A DNA stretch of 64,000 nucleotides from Bradyrhizobium sp. CB1650 (lineage in GTDB: Bacteria > Pseudomonadota > Alphaproteobacteria > Rhizobiales > Xanthobacteraceae): NCBI RefSeq assembly GCF_029761915.1, contig NZ_CP121695.1:8647501-8711500 (forward strand), in the 5' to 3' direction. The translations under genes and the position numbers were made by a program. The notes below the pieces were generated by a model. It searched no databases. It was not told the DNA's origin and saw only the letters and a program-made list of their open reading frames with translations. The first letter of the stretch is position 1, and every line of letters starts with the position of its first letter. Positions 37,442-43,954 of this stretch are shown here, piece after piece.

Positions 37442-37927
37442 TCAGCCTTGCGGCTGATCGGTCGGCGGCGGCGTCGGACGGGTCCGGTGCTGCGCCATGA
37501 ACTGGTCGAACTCTTCCTTGTCCTTGGCGTGACGCAGGCGGGTCAGGAAGTCCTTGAACTCGCGCTGCTCCTCCTCGAGCCGCTGCAGCGTCTCGGCGCG
37601 GTACTCATCGAAGGCGCGGTTGCCCGAGGACGGAGGGCCGAAGCCGAAGCCAAAGCCGCGACGCTCCATGCGGTCGCGCATGCGATCCATCTTGTACTGC
37701 ATCCGCTCCATCTTGTTCTGCCAGCGGTCCTGGTGGCTCCAGCACGACATTCTTCTGCTCCCGAGTGTGAAAAAGAGAAGGGCAAGGCCGATCGGCCACC
37801 AGATGATGAAGCCCAGGATGGTCACGGCGATCCAGCCGGGATGCCAGGGCGTGTCGAGCATGTGGGGGCGGTCGTAGGATTGTTCCGAGGGGCCGCGCCA
37901 TCGATTGACACCAGCGGTGTAGGCCAT
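37442..37927 (-). CDS. DUF2852 membrane protein
   Basis: A 161-residue protein: one strong hydrophobic segment (PGWIAVTILGFIIWWPIGLA, residues about 30-50), then a Met/Arg-rich helix (QNKMERMQYKMDRMRDRM) and the conserved GNRAFDEYRAETLQRLEEEQ with a predicted coiled coil. DUF2852 is common in Rhizobiales and uncharacterised. It is preceded by a perfect 19-bp dyad that is also found at the TetR gene downstream of it in map order, suggesting control by that repressor. Confidence 0.88.
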   Translation of the reverse strand: MAYTAGVNRWRGPSEQSYDRPHMLDTPWHPGWIAVTILGFIIWWPIGLALLFFTLGSRRMSCWSHQDRWQNKMERMQYKMDRMRDRMERRGFGFGFGPPSSGNRAFDEYRAETLQRLEEEQREFKDFLTRLRHAKDKEEFDQFMAQHRTRPTPPPTDQPQG

Positions 37928-37962
37928 TTCCCTTCTCCATCACGGCACCAGCGCCGTTGTGA

Positions 37963-37981
37963 ATGTAAATAACATTTACAT
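37963..37981. promoter_or_regulatory. Perfect TetR-type dyad upstream of DUF2852 gene
   Basis: ATGTAAATAACATTTACAT: 8-bp perfect arms around AAC, 35 nt before the DUF2852 start. The same dyad class and length recurs at 38776-38794 over the start of the neighbouring TetR gene. Confidence 0.75.
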
Positions 37982-38048
37982 AGCTAGACCATTCCGCGTT
38001 TTTGTCAAGCCGGCCGCCCGACAGGCGTGCCGATTTATTTGCGCAACT

Positions 38049-38777
38049 TTATTTCGGCTTGCCCCAAGGACCCGAAGTACCGGAGGGTGCCTCCGGTGGA
38101 ATGGGCGGCGGCTCGGCGCCCTTCGCCGCGGGACGGCGTTCGGTCGGAAAGCCGAGACCGCGCAGGTAGATCAGCACTTCGGCTTCGAGCAGCTCATCGG
38201 GCGACATCGGCAGCTTTCGCCGCGCGCCATCGCCGCGCGAGAACAGCGAGGCGATGCCATGCGACATCGACCAGATGTGCAGCGCCATCATCATCGCCGG
38301 CGGGCGCGGCGCGCCGGGCGGCGTCAGTGCCGCGAGGCGCTCGGCGGCGGCGCGGATGACGCCGAATGCGCGTTCGCCTGCAGCCATCAACGCCGGATTG
38401 GCATCCGTGGGAAGACCTGATTCAAACATCGCGGCATAGAAGGCAGGCTCCTCGCGCGCGAAGGCGAGATAGGCCTTGCCGACGCGTTCGAACGCGGTGA
38501 TCGTATCGGGGCGCCCGTCATCCCAGGCCGCGCTCAGCCGCGCCTCGAACTGCTCGAAGCCGCGCTGCGCGATCGAAGACAACAGCTCGTCGCGGTCGCG
38601 AAAATGCCGATACGGGGCGGCCGCACTGACGCCGGCCATGCGCGCAGCATCGGCAAAGGTGAAGCCGGCCGCGCCCTTCTCGGCGATCAGCCCGAGCGCA
38701 GCCTGCAACAAGGCTTCCTTCAGATTGCCGTGGTGATAGCCGCGCTCGGCGCGGCCCTGTTCCTTGCGCCAGCTCAT
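38049..38777 (-). CDS. TetR-family regulator (WHG-domain type)
   Basis: A 242-residue regulator. The N terminus RGYHHGNLKEALLQAALGLI and helix-turn-helix ADAARMAGVSAAAPYRHFRD are characteristic of the TetR subfamily with a C-terminal WHG domain (MALHIWSMSHGIASLF fits its signature). The tail after residue 210 is Pro-rich and probably disordered. The start codon overlaps its own putative operator, and no Shine-Dalgarno is visible, so the mRNA may be leaderless. Likely targets are itself and the adjacent DUF2852 gene. Confidence 0.9.
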   Translation of the reverse strand: MSWRKEQGRAERGYHHGNLKEALLQAALGLIAEKGAAGFTFADAARMAGVSAAAPYRHFRDRDELLSSIAQRGFEQFEARLSAAWDDGRPDTITAFERVGKAYLAFAREEPAFYAAMFESGLPTDANPALMAAGERAFGVIRAAAERLAALTPPGAPRPPAMMMALHIWSMSHGIASLFSRGDGARRKLPMSPDELLEAEVLIYLRGLGFPTERRPAAKGAEPPPIPPEAPSGTSGPWGKPK

Positions 38778-38794
38778 GTGAACGGCTTTTACAT
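38776..38794. promoter_or_regulatory. TetR autoregulatory dyad
   Basis: On the minus strand this reads ATGTAAAAGCCGTTCACAT, sharing the ATGTAAA...TT.ACAT borders and the 19-bp length with 37963-37981. It sits inside a wider CTCATGT...ACATGAG palindrome (38773-38797) and covers the TetR start codon. Confidence 0.7.
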
Positions 38795-38935
38795 GAGCCG
38801 CGCGCGAAGGTCACTAGCGGGAACGGGGTGTGATTAACCCGTATTTGCACGGTTATTCCGGGGCGATGCGACGGGACCACGCCAGGCTCGGCCCGGGAGC
38901 CGTCGAACACGGAATCTCGCGCCACAAGCTCTGGA

Positions 38936-38968
38936 TTCCGGGTTCGCGCTGTCGCGCGCCCCGGAATG
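38936..38968. repeat. Palindromic intergenic repeat
   Basis: ATTCCGGG (38936-38943) and CCCGGAAT (38961-38968) flank a GC-rich centre downstream of the YCII gene. The 'GGATTCCGGGTTCGCGC' type is common between genes in Bradyrhizobium. Confidence 0.6.
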
Positions 38969-38980
38969 ACAATTAGGGCC

Positions 38981-39343
38981 CTAGCCGCCCGGGATCGGCA
39001 GCACCGGCATGATCTCGATGGTCTCGCCCGGGAAGATCGCGAAGTGCGGATGGTTCTCGAACATCTTCGCGGCGGCCTCGTGCGATGCGGCACGGACCAC
39101 GGTGAAGGCGCCCATCTGGTTAGAGATATCGGTGATGCCGTTCGCATCGACCTTCTTGGTCTTGCCGAGCGGGCCGCCCATCGCCTGGATCGCGCCCTGG
39201 TGCTTCTCGACCCAGGCCTTCCAGGCCGCCATGCCCTCTTTCTCTTTGGCCTTGCGCTCGGCCTCGGGCAACGCATTCCAGGCCGCCATCTTCGGGCTCG
39301 TCTTGCTGCCGAGGAAAACGGCGAGATAGGTGTCTGTGCTCAT
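38981..39343 (-). CDS. YCII-related domain protein
   Basis: A 120-residue protein of the YCII/DGPF-like dimeric alpha-beta fold: QMGAFTVVRAASHEAAAKMF and HPHFAIFPGETIEIMPVLPI match the C-terminal half of the family. It lacks the DGPF tetrapeptide of its neighbour at 39397. Function unknown; YCII proteins are repeatedly found with ECF42-type sigma factors, one of which is encoded at 43955 in this window. Confidence 0.82.
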   Translation of the reverse strand: MSTDTYLAVFLGSKTSPKMAAWNALPEAERKAKEKEGMAAWKAWVEKHQGAIQAMGGPLGKTKKVDANGITDISNQMGAFTVVRAASHEAAAKMFENHPHFAIFPGETIEIMPVLPIPGG

Positions 39344-39396
39344 CGATTACTCCCTTTGGTAGTGATTGGCGGAAGCCGCGGCGTCGGACGCGGCCG

Positions 39397-39804
39397 CTAC
39401 TGTTTCCTCAGCTCGTCAAATCCGGCGGCGGCCTCCTGCACTTCCGGCGGGAAATCGCTCATCTCCTGCACCTGCCGGATCTCGATAACTTCGTTCGGCG
39501 AAGCCGGGCACTTCTTGGCCCAGGCGATCGCTTCCGCCCGCGAGGCGACCTCGATCATCCAATAGCCGCCCAGGACCTCCTTGGCTTCGGCAAACGGGCC
39601 GTCGGTCACGATCGGCTCGCCGGTCGCAAACGACACGCGCGCACCCATCGACGGCGGATGCAGGCCATCGAGCGTGATCAGAATGCCCGCGTCCTTCAGC
39701 GCCTCGTTGTAGCGCATCATCGCGGCGACGCGTTCGGGATCGAGCTGGACATCCGGCGGTGCGGTCTCGTAGCCGAGGGGAATCATCAGCATCATGAATC
39801 GCAT
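39397..39804 (-). CDS. DGPF/YCII-domain protein
   Basis: A 135-residue protein starting MRFMMLMIPL, with the DGPF motif in IVTDGPFAEAKEVLGGYWMI and the family end IEIRQVQEM. DGPF proteins accompany ECF42 sigma factors and are thought to be regulon members or partners. ATG 39804 is chosen; the longer frame to 40044 is Arg-rich and not homologous. It lies between a YCII gene and a SnoaL-like gene on the same strand. Confidence 0.9.
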   Translation of the reverse strand: MRFMMLMIPLGYETAPPDVQLDPERVAAMMRYNEALKDAGILITLDGLHPPSMGARVSFATGEPIVTDGPFAEAKEVLGGYWMIEVASRAEAIAWAKKCPASPNEVIEIRQVQEMSDFPPEVQEAAAGFDELRKQ

Positions 39805-40043
39805 GGGGGCTTCTCTGTTGTTGTGAACGTCCAAATCTCTCCTCGCCGTCGTTCCGAATGCGCCGTGAGGCCCGGAATGACGAGGGAGAGAGTTACCTGT
39901 TCGACGCCTGCGCGCGGGTGCGCTTCTCCTCCGCTCCGTGACGTTCGTTCCAGGCCGGCCTGACCCGCGCTCCCCTGTAAGACGAACGGCGTTCTCCAGA
40001 ACCGACACGGGGCGGCAAATATTTTTGGAGGTCACGCCGCGCA

Positions 40044-40409
40044 TCAGCGCGACTGCGGCAGGAACCGGCCATCCTGCCAGGCCGCGCCGAAATAGACCTC
40101 GATGCGACGGATCTTGTCGTCGGCGAAGGTGAACAACTCGGTATTGCGAAAGCTCCTGCCATCTGTTGCCAGACAGCGATAGATCACGACGGCCTCGTCC
40201 CCGGCGACGAAGATGCGTTCAATGTCGTGGCGCGCGATCCAGCCGGTGTCGCGCCAGCAGCGCTCGAAATAGATTGCTTTATCGATATCGTCGTCGAAGG
40301 GGCTGGTGAAACGGAAGTCGTCGGCCAGCGCACCGGCGACCCGGTGTCGGTCGTTGGCGAGATAGGCGGCGAACAGATTTCGGATCAGGCGCGAGCGGTC
40401 GTCGGGCAT
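40044..40409 (-). CDS. SnoaL/NTF2-like protein
   Basis: A 121-residue protein with the cone-shaped NTF2 fold signature: LFAAYLANDRHRVAGALADD, DFRFTSPFDDDIDKAIYFER and the C-terminal KIRRIEVYFG. Such proteins are ligand-binding or isomerase-like. ACGGAGAA precedes ATG 40409. An ECF42-type promoter pattern lies at 40444-40470, so it probably belongs to the ECF regulon with the DGPF genes downstream. Confidence 0.85.
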   Translation of the reverse strand: MPDDRSRLIRNLFAAYLANDRHRVAGALADDFRFTSPFDDDIDKAIYFERCWRDTGWIARHDIERIFVAGDEAVVIYRCLATDGRSFRNTELFTFADDKIRRIEVYFGAAWQDGRFLPQSR

Positions 40410-40443
40410 CGATCGATTCTCCGTAGGGAACGTCCCCCTGGAA

Positions 40444-40470
40444 GACGACGCAGAGGCGCTCGCGCCGACA
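40444..40470 (-). promoter_or_regulatory. ECF42-type promoter pattern before the SnoaL gene
   Basis: On the minus strand TGTCGG (40470-40465), exactly 17 nt, then CGTC (40447-40444), 34 nt before the start codon. The same pattern and spacing occurs at 43786-43812 and 45639-45665. Confidence 0.65.
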
Positions 40471-40567
40471 CCGCGGCGCGGCTCCGAGGCCTTTCTTGGG
40501 GGGATGAAAGCGAAGTAAAAGGAGCCAAGCGCTCTTCCCACCTTTCGGACACAGGACAGATCAACAA

Positions 40568-41356
40568 ATGCCGCAAGTCCCGCAAAAAGTCGCCCTCGTC
40601 ACCGGAGCCGCACGCGGCATCGGGCTTGCGACCGCGAAGAAATTCCTGGCCGAGGGCTGGCGCGTGGCGCTGCTCGACATCAAGCGCGAGTTGCTCGGCC
40701 GCGCCGCGGCCGAGATCGGCAGCAGCGATGCGACACTGGCGCTGACCTGTGACGTCTCCAGCGCGGCCGGCCTCAGCGCGGCGATGAAAGCGATCGAGCA
40801 GCGCTTTGGCCGTCTCGACGCGCTCGTCAACAATGCCGGGATTGCGGTGTTCGCGCCGTTGATGGAGACGTCGGACGCCGATTGGAGCCGTGTGCTCGAG
40901 GTCAACCTCACCGGCCCCTTCCTCTGCACCAAGGCGGCGGTGCCCTTGATGCGCGAGGTGAGCGGCGGCGCCATCGTCAACATCACTTCGATCTCGGCCG
41001 TGCGCGCCTCGACGCTGCGTTCGGCTTACGGCACCAGCAAGGCGGGACTCGCGCATTTGACGAAGCAGCTCGCGGTCGAGCTCGGCTCCCTCAATATCCG
41101 CGTCAACGCGGTCGCGCCAGGACCGGTCGACACCGCGATGGCCAAGCGGGTGCACACGCCGGAGATCCGCGCCGATTATCACGATGCCATTCCGCTCAAC
41201 CGCTACGGCCTTGAGGAGGAACTCGCCGAAGCGATCTTCTTCCTCTGCTCGGAACGCGCGAGCTACATCACCGGCCAAATTTTGGCCGTTGATGGCGGCT
41301 TCGATGCGGCAGGCATCGGCCTGCCGACACTGCGCGGGCAGCGCCGCAACGGATGA
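40568..41356 (+). CDS. Short-chain dehydrogenase/reductase
   Basis: A 262-residue NAD(P)-dependent oxidoreductase. The cofactor motif TGAARGIG is at 12-19, NNAG at 88-91 and the catalytic Tyr154-xxx-Lys158 in YGTSK, with Ser in NITSIS upstream. The C-terminal GQILAVDGGF is typical of classical SDRs. Asp38 in LLDIKRE suggests NAD preference. The substrate cannot be told. It stands between ECF-linked genes but on the opposite strand, without the ECF promoter pattern. Confidence 0.93.
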   Translation: MPQVPQKVALVTGAARGIGLATAKKFLAEGWRVALLDIKRELLGRAAAEIGSSDATLALTCDVSSAAGLSAAMKAIEQRFGRLDALVNNAGIAVFAPLMETSDADWSRVLEVNLTGPFLCTKAAVPLMREVSGGAIVNITSISAVRASTLRSAYGTSKAGLAHLTKQLAVELGSLNIRVNAVAPGPVDTAMAKRVHTPEIRADYHDAIPLNRYGLEEELAEAIFFLCSERASYITGQILAVDGGFDAAGIGLPTLRGQRRNG

Positions 41357-41411
41357 CCTGTAAGTGGGCTAGCGCAGCGTAACTCTCCTCTTCTCGTGCC
41401 ACGGCAAGAGT

Positions 41412-41464
41412 GGTGGGTTACGCCTAGCGGACGGCGCTTCGCGCAGGCGCGGAGCTAACCCACC
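41412..41464. repeat. Palindromic intergenic repeat
   Basis: GGTGGGTTA (41412-41420) and TAACCCACC (41456-41464) are perfect arms around a GC-rich stem (gcgcttcgcgcaggcgc). It belongs to the 'gtgggttacgcc' class of dispersed repeats. Confidence 0.6.
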
Positions 41465-41491
41465 CTACGAGATCGAGTTCGTGGAGGATGC

Positions 41492-41929
41492 ATGCGACAC
41501 GCTGCCTTTGTCGGGACTATGATGCTCGCGGCAGCGTTGCTCGCCGCCGCGCCTGCCGCGGCCGAGGTCCGCATCATGCAGAGTCCCGGCGGACAGGTCG
41601 GGCCGTTCCTCGACCTGTTCGAGAAGGTGCGCCAGAGCGGCGAGCGCGTGGTGATCGACGGCCCCTGCCTCTCGGCCTGCACGCTGGTGCTGAGCATCGT
41701 GCCGGGCGAGCGCATCTGTGTCACCCGGCGCGCGGTGCTCGGCTTCCATGCCGCGCGTTCGGTGGATCGGCGCGGGCGTTTCTATGCCGAGCCGGAAGCG
41801 TCCGACGCCGTGCTGCAAGCCTATCCCGGTCCGGTGCGCGACTGGATCAGCCGCCATGGCGGCTTGAGCTCGCGGCTATTGCTGCTGAAGGGACGCGATC
41901 TCGCCGCGATCTATCCGCGCTGTCGATAG
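41492..41929 (+). CDS. Secreted ClpP/crotonase-fold-like small protein
   Basis: A 145-residue exported protein (signal peptide ending AAAAE near residue 24). The mature part starts VRIMQSPGGQVGPFLDLFEK, which resembles the first strand and Gly-Gly helix turn of ClpP-like periplasmic proteins, and GPCLSACTLVLSI matches the S-A-C nucleophile turn seen in that group (compare COG3904-type proteins). A catalytic Ser about residue 60 and a downstream His in LGFHAARS would be candidates. Three Cys may form disulfides. The assignment is by motif resemblance only. Confidence 0.6.
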   Translation: MRHAAFVGTMMLAAALLAAAPAAAEVRIMQSPGGQVGPFLDLFEKVRQSGERVVIDGPCLSACTLVLSIVPGERICVTRRAVLGFHAARSVDRRGRFYAEPEASDAVLQAYPGPVRDWISRHGGLSSRLLLLKGRDLAAIYPRCR

Positions 41930-42111
41930 GATGGCGTTTTCGCGACCGGTCCACCGCCTGCAGATCGCGATCGTCGTTTGTCGGATCCCTTGCACAATTC
42001 TTGGCACGCGGAGCGCCGGCAGAATGCGTCACAACTGTGAAGCGTCACACTAACGCCAAGTTGGCTTGGCATACCTGAGACCGCACGACACGGATGTCTT
42101 CGGAGATAGTC

Positions 42112-42291
42112 ATGACCACCATAAGCACCGATGGACATCCCAATACCCAAGCTCAGTCATCACGGTTACGGACATGGAATGAGCAGGCCGTCACCGCCGC
42201 GTTTCTGATCACGAGCGCAATCGCAACCGTTGGCTGGCTCTACGCGCTCGCAGAGGGAGCCTTGGTCGTCGTGAACTGGCTGTTCTCCTAG
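42112..42291 (+). CDS. Small single-helix membrane protein
   Basis: A 59-residue protein (MTTISTDG...) with one hydrophobic helix (AFLITSAIATVGWLYALAEG, about residues 29-48) near the C terminus. GGAGATAGTC precedes the ATG, a well-spaced ribosome-binding site that decides this start over 42094. Its stop codon overlaps that of a convergent 30-residue hydrophobic open frame. Function unknown. Confidence 0.6.
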   Translation: MTTISTDGHPNTQAQSSRLRTWNEQAVTAAFLITSAIATVGWLYALAEGALVVVNWLFS

Positions 42292-42380
42292 AGGAGAATC
42301 TGAATCATCGGAGCCAGCTTCACGCTGGCGCAGATGAGCATCCCCCACAGGGCAAAGTTGATTTGTAGCGCCGCCGCCAT
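42288..42380 (-). CDS. Candidate 30-residue hydrophobic small protein
   Basis: ATG at 42380 is preceded by GGGGAG with 6-nt spacing, a near-ideal ribosome-binding site. The 30 codons encode MAAALQINFALWGMLICASV and end PMIQILL, a single membrane helix with one Cys. The stop overlaps the stop of the convergent 59-residue gene by two bases. The strong start signal and continuous hydrophobicity support a real small gene; there is no family match by eye. Confidence 0.5.
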   Translation of the reverse strand: MAAALQINFALWGMLICASVKLAPMIQILL

Positions 42381-42784
42381 CGGTCGCTCCCCACTTAAGT
42401 GACGTCCCATCCCAGTTTGTGATTCTTATGAGACGAAGCTATCGATTTTGACGCGGAGTTCACAGCCTAATATTGCGCCAATTGTTGTGCGATGCAGTCC
42501 ACTTCGTTCCGCGGAGCACGCGCTCGCGCAGAATGAGGCGAAAGCAAGGGTCATGGTAGGCGGTCCGCGACGAGATCGGGGCCGAGAACGACAGGCAGAT
42601 CGGATCGAAGCTCGTGATCAGCCGCCGCTGTGTTACGCCGGCGCCGCGGGAGAACGTCACCGGATCGATCCGCTGAAGGAGCGCGCGGTGAGTTCGCGGT
42701 GAGGTCTGCTTCTATGCTCTCTCGCGCTGGCGGCGCGAGAGAGCATTTGCCTGTCAGCGCGTCATCGGCGCGCTCGCACTGGGC
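42381..42784. other. Intergenic region with strong hairpin
   Basis: 404 bases without a convincing gene. Open frames exist on both strands near 42450-42700 but lack a start signal and any family resemblance; the sequence may be a decayed gene. A strong 14-bp hairpin (42714-42746) lies near its right end. Confidence 0.5.
42714..42746. terminator. Perfect 14-bp hairpin downstream of the PhnB-like gene
   Basis: ATGCTCTCTCGCGC and GCGCGAGAGAGCAT pair perfectly around a TGGCG loop, 38 nt past the PhnB-like stop. No T run follows on the minus strand, so it may act with Rho or protect the 3' end. Confidence 0.65.
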
Positions 42785-43195
42785 TCACATTCCTTCCGGG
42801 CAGTTCACCATCCAGGGGATGCCGAAGCGATCGACGCACATGCCAAAGCCCTTAGCCCAGAAGGTCTTGCTGAAGGGCATGGTGATGGTGCCGCCGTCAG
42901 CGAGTGCGTTGAACTTGCGCTCGGCCTCCGCGGGATCAGCCAGGGTCAGCGAGATCGAGAACCCCTGCGGTTTCTGCGCATGCTCGGGCGGCGCGTCGGA
43001 GGCCATCAACACGCTGCCGTCGGGCAGCGACATCCGTGCGTGCATGATGGTCTTCTCGCGGCCGGGCGCGGCGGGCATGTCCGCCGGGGCCTCGGAGGCG
43101 CGCAGCATCGCCTCGATCTTTCCGCCGAGCGCCTTGACGTAAAAATTGAACGCCGCTTCGCAGGTGTCTTGATAGAACAGATAGGGATTGAGCAT
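42785..43195 (-). CDS. PhnB-like VOC-superfamily protein
   Basis: A 136-residue protein with the PhnB/3-demethylubiquinone-methyltransferase-like VOC pattern: LFYQDTCEAAFNFYVKALGG at the start, MHARMSLPDGSVLMASDAPP, and the end block FGMCVDRFGIPWMVNCPEG. Members bind small ligands; most are uncharacterised. It lies 26 nt after the SRPBCC gene, so the two are probably one transcript under the ECF-type promoter at 43786-43812. Confidence 0.88.
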   Translation of the reverse strand: MLNPYLFYQDTCEAAFNFYVKALGGKIEAMLRASEAPADMPAAPGREKTIMHARMSLPDGSVLMASDAPPEHAQKPQGFSISLTLADPAEAERKFNALADGGTITMPFSKTFWAKGFGMCVDRFGIPWMVNCPEGM

Positions 43196-43221
43196 CGTTT
43201 CTCTCCTTGGGCAGTAAAGCG

Positions 43222-43758
43222 TTACTTCTCGGTGAGCTTCTTCAGGCTGACGAGGCCGGCCTCGAAATCCTTGCCGATCATGCCGTCCATGTTGATGAAG
43301 ACCTGCATCAGCTTGGACAGGAATGGGGCCGGACCGTACATCGCCCATGTGACCAGTGTTGCATCACCTTGCGGCACAAAGGTGAACTCCGCGGTGTTGT
43401 GACCTTCGAACGGCCGCTCGAAATCGAGCTTGATGCGGAGCTTTGACGACGCGTCCGCCTCAAGGATCTCCATGTGGCCGGCACCGACATTGCTGTTGCC
43501 GTCCCAGGCATAGGTTGCGCCCTTGCCCTGCGAGGATCCACCGATGGTGCGCTTCATCGCGGGATCGCGGCCCTCATAGGGCGACCAGTCGGTCCAGCGG
43601 TGAAAATCGGCAACCAGCGGATAGATCGCCCCGGCGGGAGCTCTCACGGCGAGCGAGCGCTCGACACGGAACATGTCCGGCTTGGTGAGCGCGAGGACGA
43701 GGACGGCGGCCAGGCCAACCGCGATCACGACGGCGAAAATGGCAACAGCTTTCAGCAT
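43222..43758 (-). CDS. Membrane-anchored SRPBCC (START-like) protein
   Basis: A 178-residue protein: an N-terminal hydrophobic anchor (AVAIFAVVIAVGLAAVLVLA) followed by a polyketide-cyclase/START-like domain (VRAPAGAIYPLVADFHRWTD, then TLVTWAMYG). SRPBCC proteins have a deep hydrophobic pocket. The combination with PhnB and DGPF proteins and an ECF42 sigma factor is a recurrent neighbourhood. ATG 43758 has AAGGGAG upstream. Confidence 0.88.
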   Translation of the reverse strand: MLKAVAIFAVVIAVGLAAVLVLALTKPDMFRVERSLAVRAPAGAIYPLVADFHRWTDWSPYEGRDPAMKRTIGGSSQGKGATYAWDGNSNVGAGHMEILEADASSKLRIKLDFERPFEGHNTAEFTFVPQGDATLVTWAMYGPAPFLSKLMQVFINMDGMIGKDFEAGLVSLKKLTEK

Positions 43759-43785
43759 GAATGGCTCCCTTGGGTATGGGCTAAG

Positions 43786-43812
43786 GACGAACGGGATTGC
43801 GCAAGATCGACA
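43786..43812 (-). promoter_or_regulatory. ECF42-type promoter pattern before the SRPBCC gene
   Basis: On the minus strand TGTCGA (43812-43807), 17 nt, CGTC (43789-43786), 27 nt before the start codon. TGTCGA/CGTC agrees with the -35/-10 pair described for ECF42 factors. Confidence 0.7.
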
Positions 43813-43849
43813 CCGCTGGATAGATTTTTTTGTCACGCCACCTGCTGCA

Positions 43850-43935
43850 CGTCATGGCCGGGCTTGTCCCGGCCATCCACGTTCTTGGCGTGGATGGAAA
43901 AGACGTAGATGCCCGGGTCAAGCCCGGGCATGACG
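43850..43935. repeat. Dispersed palindromic repeat element
   Basis: CGTCATGGCCGGGC at the left and GCCCGGGCATGACG at the right form inverted arms, with an inner GGCCATCCACG.../...CGTGGATGG pair. This is a very common intergenic element type in Bradyrhizobium and Rhodopseudomonas. It separates the ECF sigma gene from the SRPBCC gene. Confidence 0.8.
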
Positions 43936-43954
43936 ACGTGAAAGCAGGTTTACC

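Noticed and set aside
39879..39906. Fourth ECF-type promoter (CGTCGA-N18-CGTC) before the DGPF gene at 39397
   Set aside because: One mismatch in the -35, wrong spacing, 75 nt from the start codon and inside a palindromic repeat; likely chance. The gene could still be read from the SnoaL promoter.
42448..42702. Open frames on both strands between the small membrane genes and the PhnB-like gene
   Set aside because: No convincing ribosome-binding site or homology; possibly decayed sequence but not assignable.
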